Positions 1 to 6,045 are shown, counted from the first letter of the stretch. The stretch is DNA of 13,209 nucleotides from Candidatus Woesearchaeota archaeon (GCA_013330825.1 DUHN01000021.1:1-13209); one strand, 5' to 3'. The notes: a model not told the origin generated them from the sequence alone. Numbers and translations are program-made.

Positions 1-98
1 CCGTAGGGCGCATCCCCTGCGGCACCCTTGATGTTCGCATGGCCAGCGCTCGACTGATGCCGCTAACCACATTCGGGACAGAGCACACGAAACCGCAA
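1..98 (-). pseudogene. possible decayed C-terminal end of a TnpB-like transposase (window-edge fragment)
   Basis: Read on the minus strand, one frame gives FRVLCPECG, an in-frame TAG, then SSAGHANIKGAAGDAPYG up to the window edge. CPECG resembles the second half of a TnpB zinc ribbon, and the AGHxxI-x-GD pattern resembles the tail that follows it in many archaeal IS200/IS605 TnpB proteins. The usual RDxNAA segment between the two is missing and replaced by the stop, so this would be a relic. An in-frame TAA also closes the frame just upstream. The match is short and made by eye, and chance is a real alternative. No transposon ends can be seen because the window begins here. Confidence 0.25.
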
Positions 99-108
99 TC
101 TTTATATA
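90..108 (+). promoter_or_regulatory. psmB promoter (BRE/TATA)
   Basis: A TATA box (TTTATATA, 101-108) is preceded by CGCAATC. It would start transcription near 127-133, giving a leader of about 20 nt that contains GGTGA (139-143), seven bases before the ATG at 151. The CGCAATC-TTTATATA core matches other promoters in this window (for example 8387-8404 and 10878-10895 on the minus strand). Confidence 0.7.
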
Positions 109-150
109 GAAGAACGTGATTACTCCTCTTGAAGTTCTGGTGAAGCTTTG

Positions 151-789
151 ATGGATGACAAGCAGCTGAAGACAGGAACAACGACGGTGGCATTGCTCTG
201 CAAGGACGGCATCGTGCTGGCGGCAGACAAGCGGGTCACGTCCGGCTATCTCATCAGCAACAAGAAGTTCGAGAAGATTTTTCCCATCTCCGAGAGCATC
301 GCGGTGACGGTCGCCGGCACGGTGTCCGACATCCAGCTCCTCACCAAGTACATCAAGGCAGAGCTTTCCCTCAGGGCGATCAGGACAGGAAGGGAGGCCT
401 CGGTCAAGGAGGCCGTCAACCTGCTCGGCATGTTCGTCTACGGCAACATCCGCAAGTACAGCATCATCCCCGGGGTGTCGCATTTCATCGTCGCGGGCAA
501 GGACAGCGACGGCTTCCACGGCTATGACATCTCCCCCGACGGGAGCATCATCGAGATCGACGATTACACGTCCTCCGGCAGCGGCAGCGTCATGGCATAT
601 GGCGTCCTCGAGACCCTCTACAAGCCGAACATGAGCATCGACGAGGGCGTGAAGCTCGCGGTCAAGGCCATCAACGCGGCCGTGCAGAGGGACATCGCCT
701 CCGGCAATGGGGTTGATGTCATCGCGGTCACCAAGGACGGCGTGAAGAAGGTCCATTCCCAGCTCTTGACATACAAGCTCGAAGCATGA
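151..789 (+). CDS. psmB: 20S proteasome beta subunit
   Basis: This is the catalytic beta subunit of the archaeal 20S proteasome, an N-terminal nucleophile threonine protease that degrades unfolded proteins in the cytoplasm. From ATG 151 it is 212 aa. A nine-residue propeptide ends in TG, and autocleavage before Thr10 would expose TTTVAL. Asp26 (AADKRV) and Lys42 (FEKIF) correspond to Asp17 and Lys33 of the mature enzyme. The SGSGS stretch (about 142-146) and RDIASG (180-185) are the other conserved active-site blocks. Length is normal for the family. ATG 151 is preferred over TTG 148 because GGTGA lies seven bases upstream. No alpha subunit or proteasomal ATPase is in the window, and the gene appears to have its own promoter. 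Confidence 0.96.
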   Translation: MDDKQLKTGTTTVALLCKDGIVLAADKRVTSGYLISNKKFEKIFPISESIAVTVAGTVSDIQLLTKYIKAELSLRAIRTGREASVKEAVNLLGMFVYGNIRKYSIIPGVSHFIVAGKDSDGFHGYDISPDGSIIEIDDYTSSGSGSVMAYGVLETLYKPNMSIDEGVKLAVKAINAAVQRDIASGNGVDVIAVTKDGVKKVHSQLLTYKLEA

Positions 790-1012
790 TTCCATCCTGA
801 TTACGACTATCTCGCCATTTATGGACAGAAGGGATTGGGGCATAGAACGGCCATCTGTGTGAACATCGTGAACAAGGGTAGTTTTCGCATCGGATTGCTC
901 CAGCGGCGCACATGCGCCGGAAACGCATACATCCAGTAACTAAGAAAAAGAACGACGATAACAACATAACAACAACGACCAAAGGACAACAGCAACTTCT
1001 CAGAGGATCACC
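790..1012 (+). other. intergenic region and T-poor leader of aCPSF1, with one hairpin
   Basis: No convincing gene lies here. At 904-919 there is a perfect 6-bp hairpin, CGGCGC-acat-GCGCCG, with no T-run after it. From about 943 to 996 the plus strand is an A/C-rich stretch of AAC/CAA units with only two T residues in 54 bases, so the transcript leader would be nearly free of U and of stable structure. GAGG (1003-1006) lies six bases before the aCPSF1 ATG and is the likely ribosome binding site. No clear TATA box is visible; GCATACA near 925-931 is a weak candidate. Confidence 0.55.
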
Positions 1013-2905
1013 ATGCCAGACATCACCAAGGAAATCACAAAATTCATCCCCGCGGGGAAAGTGTCGGACATCAACTTCGAGGGAGCCAACATAGTCGTCT
1101 ACACCAAGGACAAGGACTTCTTCCTCAACAACAACGGCGTCATCAAGCAGATCGTCGACAGCATCAAGAAGCGCGTCGAGCTGAGGCCGGACCCGAGCAT
1201 CGCGATGGGGCAGGAGGAGGCCGAGAAGGAGATCCGGAAGGCCATCCCCGAGGAGGCCGGCATCGACCAGATCATCTTCGACCCCCAGCGGAGCAGGGTC
1301 ATCATCGAGACCGAGAAGCCGGGGCTGGCCATCGGCAAGCAGGGGGCGCTGCTCCGCGAGATCCGCGCGAGCACCCTCTGGGTGCCGTTCATCAGGCGCA
1401 AGCCGGCCATCAGGTCGCAGCTCATCGAGAACATCCGCGCGGTCCTCTACCAGAACAGCGACTACCGCAGGAAGTTCCTCGACAAGGTGGGCCACCGCAT
1501 CTACGACGGCTGGATCCGCGAGAAGAAGCACGAGTGGGTCAGGCTGACGTATCTCGGCTCTGCGCGGCAGGTCGGCAGGAGCTGCATCTTCCTGCAGACG
1601 CCGGAGTCGCGCATCCTGCTCGACTGCGGGATTGACGTGGCTTCCGACAGCGAGCCCTATCCGTATCTCGAGGCGCCGGAGTTCGACATCTCGCAGCTGG
1701 ATGCGGTCGTGCTGAGCCACGCCCACGTCGACCACTGCGGCTTCATCCCCTACCTCTACAAGTTCGGCTACAAGGGGCCGGTGTACTGCACCGCCCCGAC
1801 GCGGGACATCTCCGCCCTCATGATGCTGGACTTCATCAAGATCCAGCGGGGGGATGCCAAGGAGCCCATCTACTCGCAGGATGACATCAAGGAGATGGTC
1901 AAGCACACCATCACCCTCGATTACGGCGAGGTGTATGACATCACCCCCGACATCCGCATCACGTTCTGCAACGCCGGCCACATCCTCGGCAGCGCCATGG
2001 TGCACATCCACGTCGGCAACGGGCTGCACAACCTGCTCTACAGCGCCGACCAGAAATACGCCAAGACGCTGCTCCTGGAGCCTGCGGTCACGCAGTTCCC
2101 CCGCCTGGAGACGCTCATGCTTGAGGCGACCTACGGGGGGAAGGACAACCTCTCCAAGCCGCGCGGCGAGACGGACGAGGAGCTGATGGCCATCATCAAG
2201 GAGACCGTGGCCCGCAAGGGAAAGGTGCTCATCCCCACCCTGGGGGTCGGCAGGGCGCAGGAGATCATGCTCGCCATCGAGCTCATGGTGCGGACCGGCC
2301 AGATGGAGCCCGTTCCCGTGTTCATCGACGGCCTGATCTGGGACGTCACGGCCATCCATACGGCCTATCCGGAATACCTGAACAATGACGTCCGCAAGCT
2401 CATCTTCCACAAGGACCACAACCCGTTCCTGCACGACATCTTCAAGAGGGTGGGCTCCCAGAAGGAGCGCATGCAGATCATCGAGGATACGGGGTCGTGC
2501 ATCATCCTGGCGACATCCGGCATGCTGCAGGGCGGCCCGAGCGTCGAGTATCTCAAGCACCTTGCGGACAACGCCCGTAACTCGATGTGCTTCGTGAACT
2601 ACCAGGGAGAGGGCTCCCTCGGCAGGCGCATCCAGAAGGGCGAGAGGGAATTCACGTTCGCGAAGGGCCAGGGCCACGAGATCGTGCAGATCAAGATGAG
2701 CGTCCACACGGTGGAGGGCTTCTCCGGGCATTCCTCCCGCAACCAGCTCATGAATTTCGTCTCCCGGTGCGAGCCGCGGCCGAAGAAGGTCATCGTCAAC
2801 CACGGCGAGAACTCGCGCTGCCTTGACCTGGCCAGCAGCATCCACAAGACGTTCAAGATCGAGACCACCGCCCCCCGGAACCTGGAGACGGTGAGGGTGA
2901 AATAA
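1013..2905 (+). CDS. fttA: aCPSF1 / FttA: KH-domain beta-CASP metallo-beta-lactamase ribonuclease (archaeal transcription termination factor)
   Basis: A 630-aa archaeal homologue of the CPSF73/Integrator 11 nucleases. In the family it cleaves nascent RNA downstream of U-rich sites and terminates transcription, acting as a dimer with RNA polymerase. An N-terminal module of about 180 aa carries KH folds, with the GxxG loop IGKQG at 107-111. The metallo-beta-lactamase core follows, with SHAHVDH at 235-241, GH at 322-323 (NAGHILGS) and an aspartate in SADQKY. The beta-CASP insert and its motifs come next: the motif A glutamate in LEATYGG, motif B His573 (FSGHSS) and motif C His597 (NHGE). All zinc ligands expected of an active enzyme appear present. 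Length matches the family (about 630-640 aa). The next gene starts one base after the stop, indicating co-transcription. Confidence 0.96.
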   Translation: MPDITKEITKFIPAGKVSDINFEGANIVVYTKDKDFFLNNNGVIKQIVDSIKKRVELRPDPSIAMGQEEAEKEIRKAIPEEAGIDQIIFDPQRSRVIIETEKPGLAIGKQGALLREIRASTLWVPFIRRKPAIRSQLIENIRAVLYQNSDYRRKFLDKVGHRIYDGWIREKKHEWVRLTYLGSARQVGRSCIFLQTPESRILLDCGIDVASDSEPYPYLEAPEFDISQLDAVVLSHAHVDHCGFIPYLYKFGYKGPVYCTAPTRDISALMMLDFIKIQRGDAKEPIYSQDDIKEMVKHTITLDYGEVYDITPDIRITFCNAGHILGSAMVHIHVGNGLHNLLYSADQKYAKTLLLEPAVTQFPRLETLMLEATYGGKDNLSKPRGETDEELMAIIKETVARKGKVLIPTLGVGRAQEIMLAIELMVRTGQMEPVPVFIDGLIWDVTAIHTAYPEYLNNDVRKLIFHKDHNPFLHDIFKRVGSQKERMQIIEDTGSCIILATSGMLQGGPSVEYLKHLADNARNSMCFVNYQGEGSLGRRIQKGEREFTFAKGQGHEIVQIKMSVHTVEGFSGHSSRNQLMNFVSRCEPRPKKVIVNHGENSRCLDLASSIHKTFKIETTAPRNLETVRVK

Positions 2906-2906
2906 C

Positions 2907-3458
2907 ATGGCATTGGTGGAATCGGACTACCGGAGGATGCCCAAGGGCACGACAGCGCCGGATTTCTCCCTCCCGGCCACCGACGGCAAGACGTATTCCC
3001 TGTCAGGCTTCAAAGGATGCAAGGCATTGCTGGTGGTGTTCATGTGCAACCACTGCCCGTATGTCAAGCCGAAGATTGATGAATTAAAAAGGATAATCTC
3101 CGATTATGGGCCAAAAGGGCTCGCGGTGGTGGGCATCAACCCCAACGATGACGTCACGCACCCTGACGACAGCTTCGGGAACATGAAGAAGATGGTCAAG
3201 GAGCGAGGCATAAACTTCCCTTATCTGCGGGACGAATCGCAGGACGTGGCCAAGGCGTACGGAGCCGCATGCACGCCGGACCCGTTCCTTTTCGATGCTG
3301 GTTTCAGGCTGGTCTTCCACAGCAGGATAGACTACACCCATGGGACGGATCCCGCGACGAAGCACGAGATGCACGCCGCCGTCGGGGAGTTCCTGGAGAA
3401 GGGCAGCATCTCCCTGAAGGAGAAGCCGTCGATGGGCTGCAGCATCAAGTGGAAATGA
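2907..3458 (+). CDS. thioredoxin-fold peroxiredoxin-like protein (PRX_like1 / AhpC-TSA type)
   Basis: A 183-aa cytosolic redoxin with no signal peptide or membrane segment. The start of the fold reads APDFSLPATDGK (about 18-28), typical of AhpC/TSA proteins. The active-site motif CNHCPY places the two cysteines at 47 and 50. A conserved CTPDPF follows, and the C-terminus ends MGCSIKWK, a tail I associate with this peroxiredoxin-like group. It probably reduces disulfides or peroxides, but substrate and partner cannot be read from sequence. The ATG at 2907 lies one base after the aCPSF1 stop, and GGTGA (2896-2900) inside the end of aCPSF1 serves as ribosome binding site, so the two genes are translationally coupled. 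There is no obvious functional link to RNA processing. Confidence 0.88.
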   Translation: MALVESDYRRMPKGTTAPDFSLPATDGKTYSLSGFKGCKALLVVFMCNHCPYVKPKIDELKRIISDYGPKGLAVVGINPNDDVTHPDDSFGNMKKMVKERGINFPYLRDESQDVAKAYGAACTPDPFLFDAGFRLVFHSRIDYTHGTDPATKHEMHAAVGEFLEKGSISLKEKPSMGCSIKWK

Positions 3459-3471
3459 TGTTGTTCACCTG

Positions 3472-3479
3472 AAAAAAAA
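3472..3479 (-). terminator. T8 terminator for the minus-strand gene ending at 3497
   Basis: The minus strand has eight consecutive T residues here, about 18 bases past the TAG at 3497-3499. Archaeal RNA polymerase terminates on such tracts. The plus strand has A8 here, so it does not serve the thioredoxin-fold gene. Confidence 0.5.
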
Positions 3480-3496
3480 GAATTCTCAGTGATTAT

Positions 3497-3812
3497 CTAG
3501 GGCTTGTAGTCCATAACAACCCTGCAGTACTTCCCGAGTGTCGCAATATCTTTGCCGAATGAGCCATTGATTCTTCCATCCTTAATCAAATCATCCAGTA
3601 TGATGTCTCCCGGATTAGGGCCATGGAGGCGAACAACAGCATCGTACTGCAGCGTCCTTTCCTTGAAAATCCCGGCAATGGCAATGAGATTGGAAAGGTT
3701 GGCCGCCTTTTTCCCTTCTCGGGCGGCGTCGACTTTGCCTAGTTCTCCTTCGAAATACCGGATAGCGCTTTCTAATCGATTGACCTCAGTGAGAGTAACC
3801 CGGGTTGTCCAT
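3497..3812 (-). pseudogene. unrecognised ~104-aa protein gene with a frame break near its start
   Basis: A minus-strand frame ending at TAG 3497-3499 reads as a normal charged protein: LTEVNRLESAIRYFEGELGK near the start, then NLSNLIAIAGIFKER and a C-terminus of GKYCRVVMDYKP. It contains no ATG, GTG or TTG upstream of its body. An ATG at 3810-3812 sits 26 bases from a strong TATA box, exactly where a leaderless start belongs, but it is one base out of phase and reads MDNPGYSH then stop. Skipping one base near 3791-3796 joins the two into one protein of about 104 aa. This is either a recent frameshift, a sequence error, or +1 recoding. Third positions are less GC-rich than in neighbouring genes. 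I do not recognise the family. The promoter and T8 terminator are intact. Confidence 0.55.
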
Positions 3813-3832
3813 CTGCCAGAAAACAGGACTTG

Positions 3833-3843
3833 GATATATAAAC
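3833..3843 (-). promoter_or_regulatory. TATA box of the minus-strand frame-broken gene
   Basis: Minus strand TTTATATATC. The expected start of transcription, about 26 bases on, falls at the ATG at 3812, giving a leaderless mRNA. Confidence 0.6.
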
Positions 3844-3907
3844 TTATCTACTTTTTAGTGAGAACATTTACGCCAAGAACACGACAACGCAGAAGAAAAC
3901 ACTGGCC

Positions 3908-4073
3908 TGCGGGGATTTCCGCATCAGAACCTCCGGTTCCGACACCCACAGAGCAGCCCGCTTTAGCGGGCATTTCCAACGGGAACTTCGTTTCCGGGGT
4001 TCCGGAGGTCTTGCCTCCGAGAACTTTTGGTCCAGCTTTTCTTTTGCGGGCCGAAGGCGAGACAAAAGAAAAG
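3908..4073. repeat. tandem array of six short hairpins directly 3' of tRNA-Arg
   Basis: Six perfect or near-perfect inverted repeats follow one another. They are 3908-3923 (TGCGG/CCGCA), 3927-3939 (GAACC/GGTTC), 3956-3971 (GCCCGC-ttta-GCGGGC), 3981-3995 (GGGAA-cttcg-TTTCC with one G-T pair), 3999-4024 (10-bp stem GTTC-CGGAGG with one bulged A, then TTTT) and 4036-4073 (11-bp stem CTTTTCTTTTG/CAAAAGAAAAG, 16-nt loop). Gaps between them are 3 to 16 bases. On the minus strand the array begins one base past the tRNA discriminator base. It may be a processed 3' trailer, a stable RNA, or stacked mobile hairpins. Frames crossing it give no recognisable protein. Confidence 0.6.
4024..4073 (+). repeat. 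hairpin repeat, copy A (3' side of the tRNA gene)
   Basis: It begins CTTTTGGTC, one variable base, then AGCTTTTCTTT, followed by a G/C-rich loop and the complementary AAAGAAAAG arm. Bases 4024-4044 match 4155-4175 at 20 of 21 positions, and both copies then fold back on an A/G arm. The loops differ. Confidence 0.7.
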
Positions 4074-4109
4074 ATGAGCCTGCAGGGATTTGAACCCTGA
4101 TCAACCGGT

Positions 4110-4207
4110 CTCTCCTCAATCAGCATGCCAAATCCGCATTCCGCGAAGCACTTTCTTTTGGTCAAGCTTTTCTTTGCCGACCCGCAGGAGGGAAAGAAAA
4201 GGTTGGT
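4110..4207 (-). other. tRNA-Arg intron (98 nt, position 37/38)
   Basis: The intron interrupts the anticodon loop at the canonical archaeal position. The junctions fit a bulge-helix-bulge: bulge GG|A at the 5' site, a central 4-bp helix between CUUC of exon 1 and GGAG near the intron 3' end (one G-U pair), and bulge AG|A at the 3' site. This is the substrate of the archaeal splicing endonuclease. The flanking intron-side helix is imperfect. The intron contains a long hairpin (4167-4175 with 4193-4201) that is a copy of the hairpin just past the tRNA 3' end. Confidence 0.8.
4155..4201 (+). repeat. hairpin repeat, copy B (inside the tRNA intron)
   Basis: Bases 4155-4175 repeat 4024-4044 with one mismatch. 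They form a 9-bp stem, CTTTTCTTT with AAAGAAAAG (4193-4201), around a 17-nt GC-rich loop. Copy A and copy B are in the same orientation and flank the tRNA 3' exon. Confidence 0.75.
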
Positions 4208-4271
4208 CCGAAGCCGATCGCACTGATCCAGGTTATGCTACAGGCCCATCGGCCAGACAAAATAGAGTTCT

Positions 4272-4280
4272 GTTTTAAAC
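4272..4280 (-). promoter_or_regulatory. tRNA-Arg promoter
   Basis: Minus strand GCACAAGGTTTAAAAC has a CAA-N2-TTTA core like the protein-gene promoters here. It is centred about 29 bases upstream of the mature tRNA 5' end at 4247. Confidence 0.6.
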
Positions 4281-4407
4281 CTTGTGCTGGCAGGGCCTTT
4301 TTAAGGCAGTATTCATCACTCTCCTCCATGGATACTGCTACGTTCGCATTGCTTTACGGGTATTATCAGAAAGTTGAATCGAGGATATGCCCATCAGAAG
4401 AGGTGAA

Positions 4408-4698
4408 TCATTTCTTCACCAGCACGATCTCAATCGCCGACACCCGCACCTGCCTGCCGTCCTGCGCCTTCAGGGACTCGCTGCCGATCTTCACGTCAGC
4501 GACCCTCGCGATGCCATCCAGGAAGCGGTTGCAGGATATCTCCGCGACGTCCACCGCCTGCGAGATGTGCTTGCCCCTCGCCTTGATCACCACTTCCGCC
4601 GCGTTCCTGGTGGTGAAGTGCATGACGACGGCCGTCACGTAGCTCATGAACGGCTTGCTGCCGATGAGGATGACATTATCCATGAGCGGCACGGCCAT
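4408..4698 (-). CDS. albA: Alba-family DNA/RNA-binding chromatin protein
   Basis: A 96-aa Alba protein, an abundant small basic protein that coats DNA and RNA as dimers in most archaea. Recognisable blocks in order are VILIGSKPFMSYVTAVV near the N-terminus, the hallmark EVVIKARGKHISQAVDVAE, NRFLDG, then KIGSE and the C-terminal SAIEIVLVKK. The lysine or arginine residues of KARGKHIS form the nucleic-acid contact strand and helix. The open frame extends upstream to 4965, but that part is antisense to another gene. A TATA box (4724-4731) sets transcription near 4701, so the ATG at 4698 is the best start; the ATG at 4707 is the alternative. It is divergent from the 51-aa gene at 4795. Confidence 0.93.
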   Translation of the reverse strand: MAVPLMDNVILIGSKPFMSYVTAVVMHFTTRNAAEVVIKARGKHISQAVDVAEISCNRFLDGIARVADVKIGSESLKAQDGRQVRVSAIEIVLVKK

Positions 4699-4723
4699 GA
4701 TGGGCATTTCCTCCTTTTCCATG

Positions 4724-4731
4724 TTTATAAA
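4724..4731 (-). promoter_or_regulatory. Alba promoter
   Basis: Minus strand CGCAATGTTTATAAAC, with TATA 26 bases from the predicted leaderless ATG at 4698. The CGCAA-N2-TTTATA core matches the psmB promoter. Confidence 0.7.
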
Positions 4732-4763
4732 CATTGCGAGGGGCTGCTTCCCAACCATAACTC

Positions 4764-4770
4764 TTATATA
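4764..4770 (+). promoter_or_regulatory. promoter of the three-gene operon 4795-6009
   Basis: TTATATA centred 28 bases before the ATG at 4795, giving an essentially leaderless mRNA. It is divergent to the Alba promoter, with about 40 bases between the two TATA boxes. Confidence 0.65.
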
Positions 4771-4794
4771 CGCGCTGCGCTTTGCCAGCATCTC

Positions 4795-4950
4795 ATGGCG
4801 GATGTTTCTTTCCAGTTCGCGCGGGAGATGGAAGATGACTTTGATTTCGACGCGGAGATCATCCGGCGCAACCATCTTCAGGCGGAGATGCTCGCCAAGA
4901 AGGGCGTCAAGGTGAAGATGCCCCTGTGGAAAGGGCTTATGGCTTCCTGA
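4795..4950 (+). CDS. 51-aa protein of unknown function
   Basis: A small gene starting at the ATG placed by the TATA box at 4764-4770; the open frame itself extends further upstream. The product has an acidic N-terminal half (EMEDDFDFDAEI, 11-22) and a basic C-terminal half (KKGVKVKMPLWKGLMAS), mostly helical in the middle. It has no signal peptide, membrane segment or cysteine. I do not recognise it. It is the first gene of an apparent operon: the next gene starts 13 bases after its stop. Charge polarity suggests a binding partner or RNA contact, but that is a guess. The start is well supported, the function not at all. Confidence 0.65.
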   Translation: MADVSFQFAREMEDDFDFDAEIIRRNHLQAEMLAKKGVKVKMPLWKGLMAS

Positions 4951-4963
4951 GTTTCTGACGATC

Positions 4964-5323
4964 ATGTACCATCGCCGAGACGACTCTGGCTTTGACAGGT
5001 ACCGCGGGCACGGTCCCGGCGGAGCATACTCTTCCTCTGCGGGCTCCTCTCCCCTCGGCCATTATGCCTCGCCGCACGAGCAGGAGAAGAAAGAGAAGGA
5101 GCGCAAGGAGCAGTGGGACCAGGAGAAGGTCCGCGAGAAGTACAAGAAGAAGGATGACGAGGAGCGGGAGAAGCGCGGCGAAAAGACCGAGGAGGAGCGC
5201 CGCCGCAGGGAAGACGACCGCCGCGCCTTTTCCTTCGGCAAGGAGCCCGCGTCCATCGAGGAGGCCATCAAGGCGGTCGAGGAGGCCATCGAGAAGGAGA
5301 AGAATGTCCTCAGGGTCCGCTGA
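4964..5323 (+). CDS. 119-aa highly charged, largely disordered/coiled-coil protein of unknown function
   Basis: Three segments are visible. Residues 1-38 are Gly/Ser/Tyr/Arg-rich and low complexity. Residues 39-90 are a dense run of E, K, R and D (EKKEKERKEQ, EERRRREDDRR) likely to form a single helix or coiled coil. Residues 91-119 form an amphipathic helix, SIEEAIKAVEEAIEKEKN. There is no membrane segment, signal or known motif. Codon third positions are GC-rich like neighbouring genes, so the frame is probably real. There is no clear Shine-Dalgarno sequence. It lies 13 bases after the 51-aa gene and its TGA overlaps the ATG of the DUF1461 gene (TGATG at 5321-5325), so the three are probably co-expressed. 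Confidence 0.7.
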   Translation: MYHRRDDSGFDRYRGHGPGGAYSSSAGSSPLGHYASPHEQEKKEKERKEQWDQEKVREKYKKKDDEEREKRGEKTEEERRRREDDRRAFSFGKEPASIEEAIKAVEEAIEKEKNVLRVR

Positions 5324-6009
5324 TGGCGCATGCCAAAACCCTTATCATGCTCATTTCCATCATCCTCTTTCCCCTCCCTATCATCTCCATCAGCGCGTTG
5401 AGCGTCTCTTTCGACTCCCTTCTCTTCGACAGGGAATTTTCGCGGCTTGGCGTCTACGGGCAGTTCGGCAGGGAAAACGTGCTGGCCATCAACGGGGAGG
5501 TGCTGTCCTACCTTAAAGGCGAACGGCCGTCAATCGACGCTCTTTTCTTCAACGGCCGGGAGAAAGCGCACCTGGCAGATGTCAGGGCCCTGTTCCGCGG
5601 CATGATGGCGTTTGCCTTCCTCTCGGCCGTGTTTTTCGCTTTCCTCTTCCTTTTCGCCCGGGAGAAGCGCAGGGTTGCGGCAGACATCCTCTTCACCGGC
5701 TCCCTCGCCCTCATCGGCATCATGGCGTTCATGGGGACTGTCGCCCTGCTGGATTTTGACAGCTCATTCTCCGCGTTCCATGTTGCCCTGTTCACGGGCG
5801 GCACCTACCTCTTCGACCCGGCGACGGAGAACATCGTCAACATCTATCCGGAGGGATTGTTCTCTTCGTTCGCGGAGAAGATCGCGCTGCTCTCCTCCAT
5901 CCTCGGGCTGCTCGGGCTCTTCGGGGGGTGGTGCATGAAGCCGCGCAACAGGGGGGCGGAAGCAAGGGTGAGTGGAGGGCTTCTGCTCCGCGGCAAGCGC
6001 GCGCAGTGA
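5323..6009 (+). CDS. DUF1461 family integral membrane protein (TIGR01906-like)
   Basis: A 228-aa protein with the layout of the DUF1461 family. An N-terminal membrane helix (about 6-26) is followed by an extracytoplasmic segment with SYLKGERPSIDALFFNGREKAH and LADVR. Two further helices lie at about 90-112 and 120-142. A second outer segment has FHVALFTGG, the conserved YLFDPATENI and NIYPEGLF, and a last helix lies near 187-207. The role of the family is not established. The start overlaps the stop of the charged 119-aa gene, implying translational coupling. The last 15 or so residues (ARVSGGLLLRGKRAQ) are encoded by a repeat that also occurs at 7463-7521, so the native C-terminus may have been replaced or extended by that element. 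Confidence 0.85.
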   Translation: MAHAKTLIMLISIILFPLPIISISALSVSFDSLLFDREFSRLGVYGQFGRENVLAINGEVLSYLKGERPSIDALFFNGREKAHLADVRALFRGMMAFAFLSAVFFAFLFLFAREKRRVAADILFTGSLALIGIMAFMGTVALLDFDSSFSAFHVALFTGGTYLFDPATENIVNIYPEGLFSSFAEKIALLSSILGLLGLFGGWCMKPRNRGAEARVSGGLLLRGKRAQ

Positions 6010-6020
6010 ATGCCCTCCCT
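5962..6020 (+). repeat. structured ~59-nt repeat, copy 1
   Basis: Bases 5962-6006 match 7463-7507 at 42 of 45 positions, including 31 identical bases in a row (5972-6002 and 7473-7503). After six poorly conserved bases both end in CCCTCCCT at the same spacing. GGAGGGC (5974-5980) can pair with GCCCTCC (6012-6018) to close a large hairpin. This copy encodes the end of the DUF1461 protein and runs 11 bases past its stop. Confidence 0.8.
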
Positions 6021-6045
6021 CAGGAACACATCCTTCGACGCAAAG

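Larger units (their letters stand above)
4075..4247 (-). tRNA. tRNA-Arg (anticodon UCG) with a 98-nt intron
   Basis: All stems can be folded by hand. The acceptor stem GGGCCTG (4247-4241) pairs with CAGGCTC (4082-4076) with one G-U pair, and A73 is at 4075. The D stem is GCAT/GTGC with GG in the loop. The anticodon stem ATCGG (4218-4214) pairs with CCGGT (4108-4104). The loop CTTCGGA gives anticodon TCG, reading CGA. The T arm is CAGGG-TTCAAAT-CCCTG. CCA is not encoded. The anticodon loop is interrupted after position 37, so spliced length is 75 nt without CCA. A TATA-like TTTAAAA lies about 29 bases upstream of the 5' end. Confidence 0.9.

Noticed and set aside
2711..2723. GTGGAGGGCTTCT in aCPSF1, identical to the start of the 59-nt repeat core
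   Set aside because: Thirteen bases only, encoding the conserved VEGFSG of beta-CASP motif B; the rest of the repeat is absent. Coincidence.
728..2908. Very long open frame (about 726 codons) on the minus strand opposite aCPSF1
   Set aside because: It mirrors the GC-rich third positions of aCPSF1. The product is Leu/Asp/Val/Arg-rich with no domain, while the plus strand has every aCPSF1 motif.
3848..4165. Minus-strand frame of about 105 aa through the hairpin array and tRNA
   Set aside because: It runs across the tRNA 3' exon and all the hairpins. The sequence is better explained by RNA structure.
4402..4420. Short inverted repeat GGTGAA/TTCACC across the Alba stop codon
   Set aside because: Six base pairs that overlap coding sequence with no T-run after it. 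Not enough to call a terminator.
4329..4642. Plus-strand frame starting MDTATFALLYGYYQK, about 26 bases after a TTTTTAA box
   Set aside because: The first 25 or so residues look plausible and the promoter spacing fits, but the rest is antisense to Alba and has shadow-like composition. At most a very short or broken gene.
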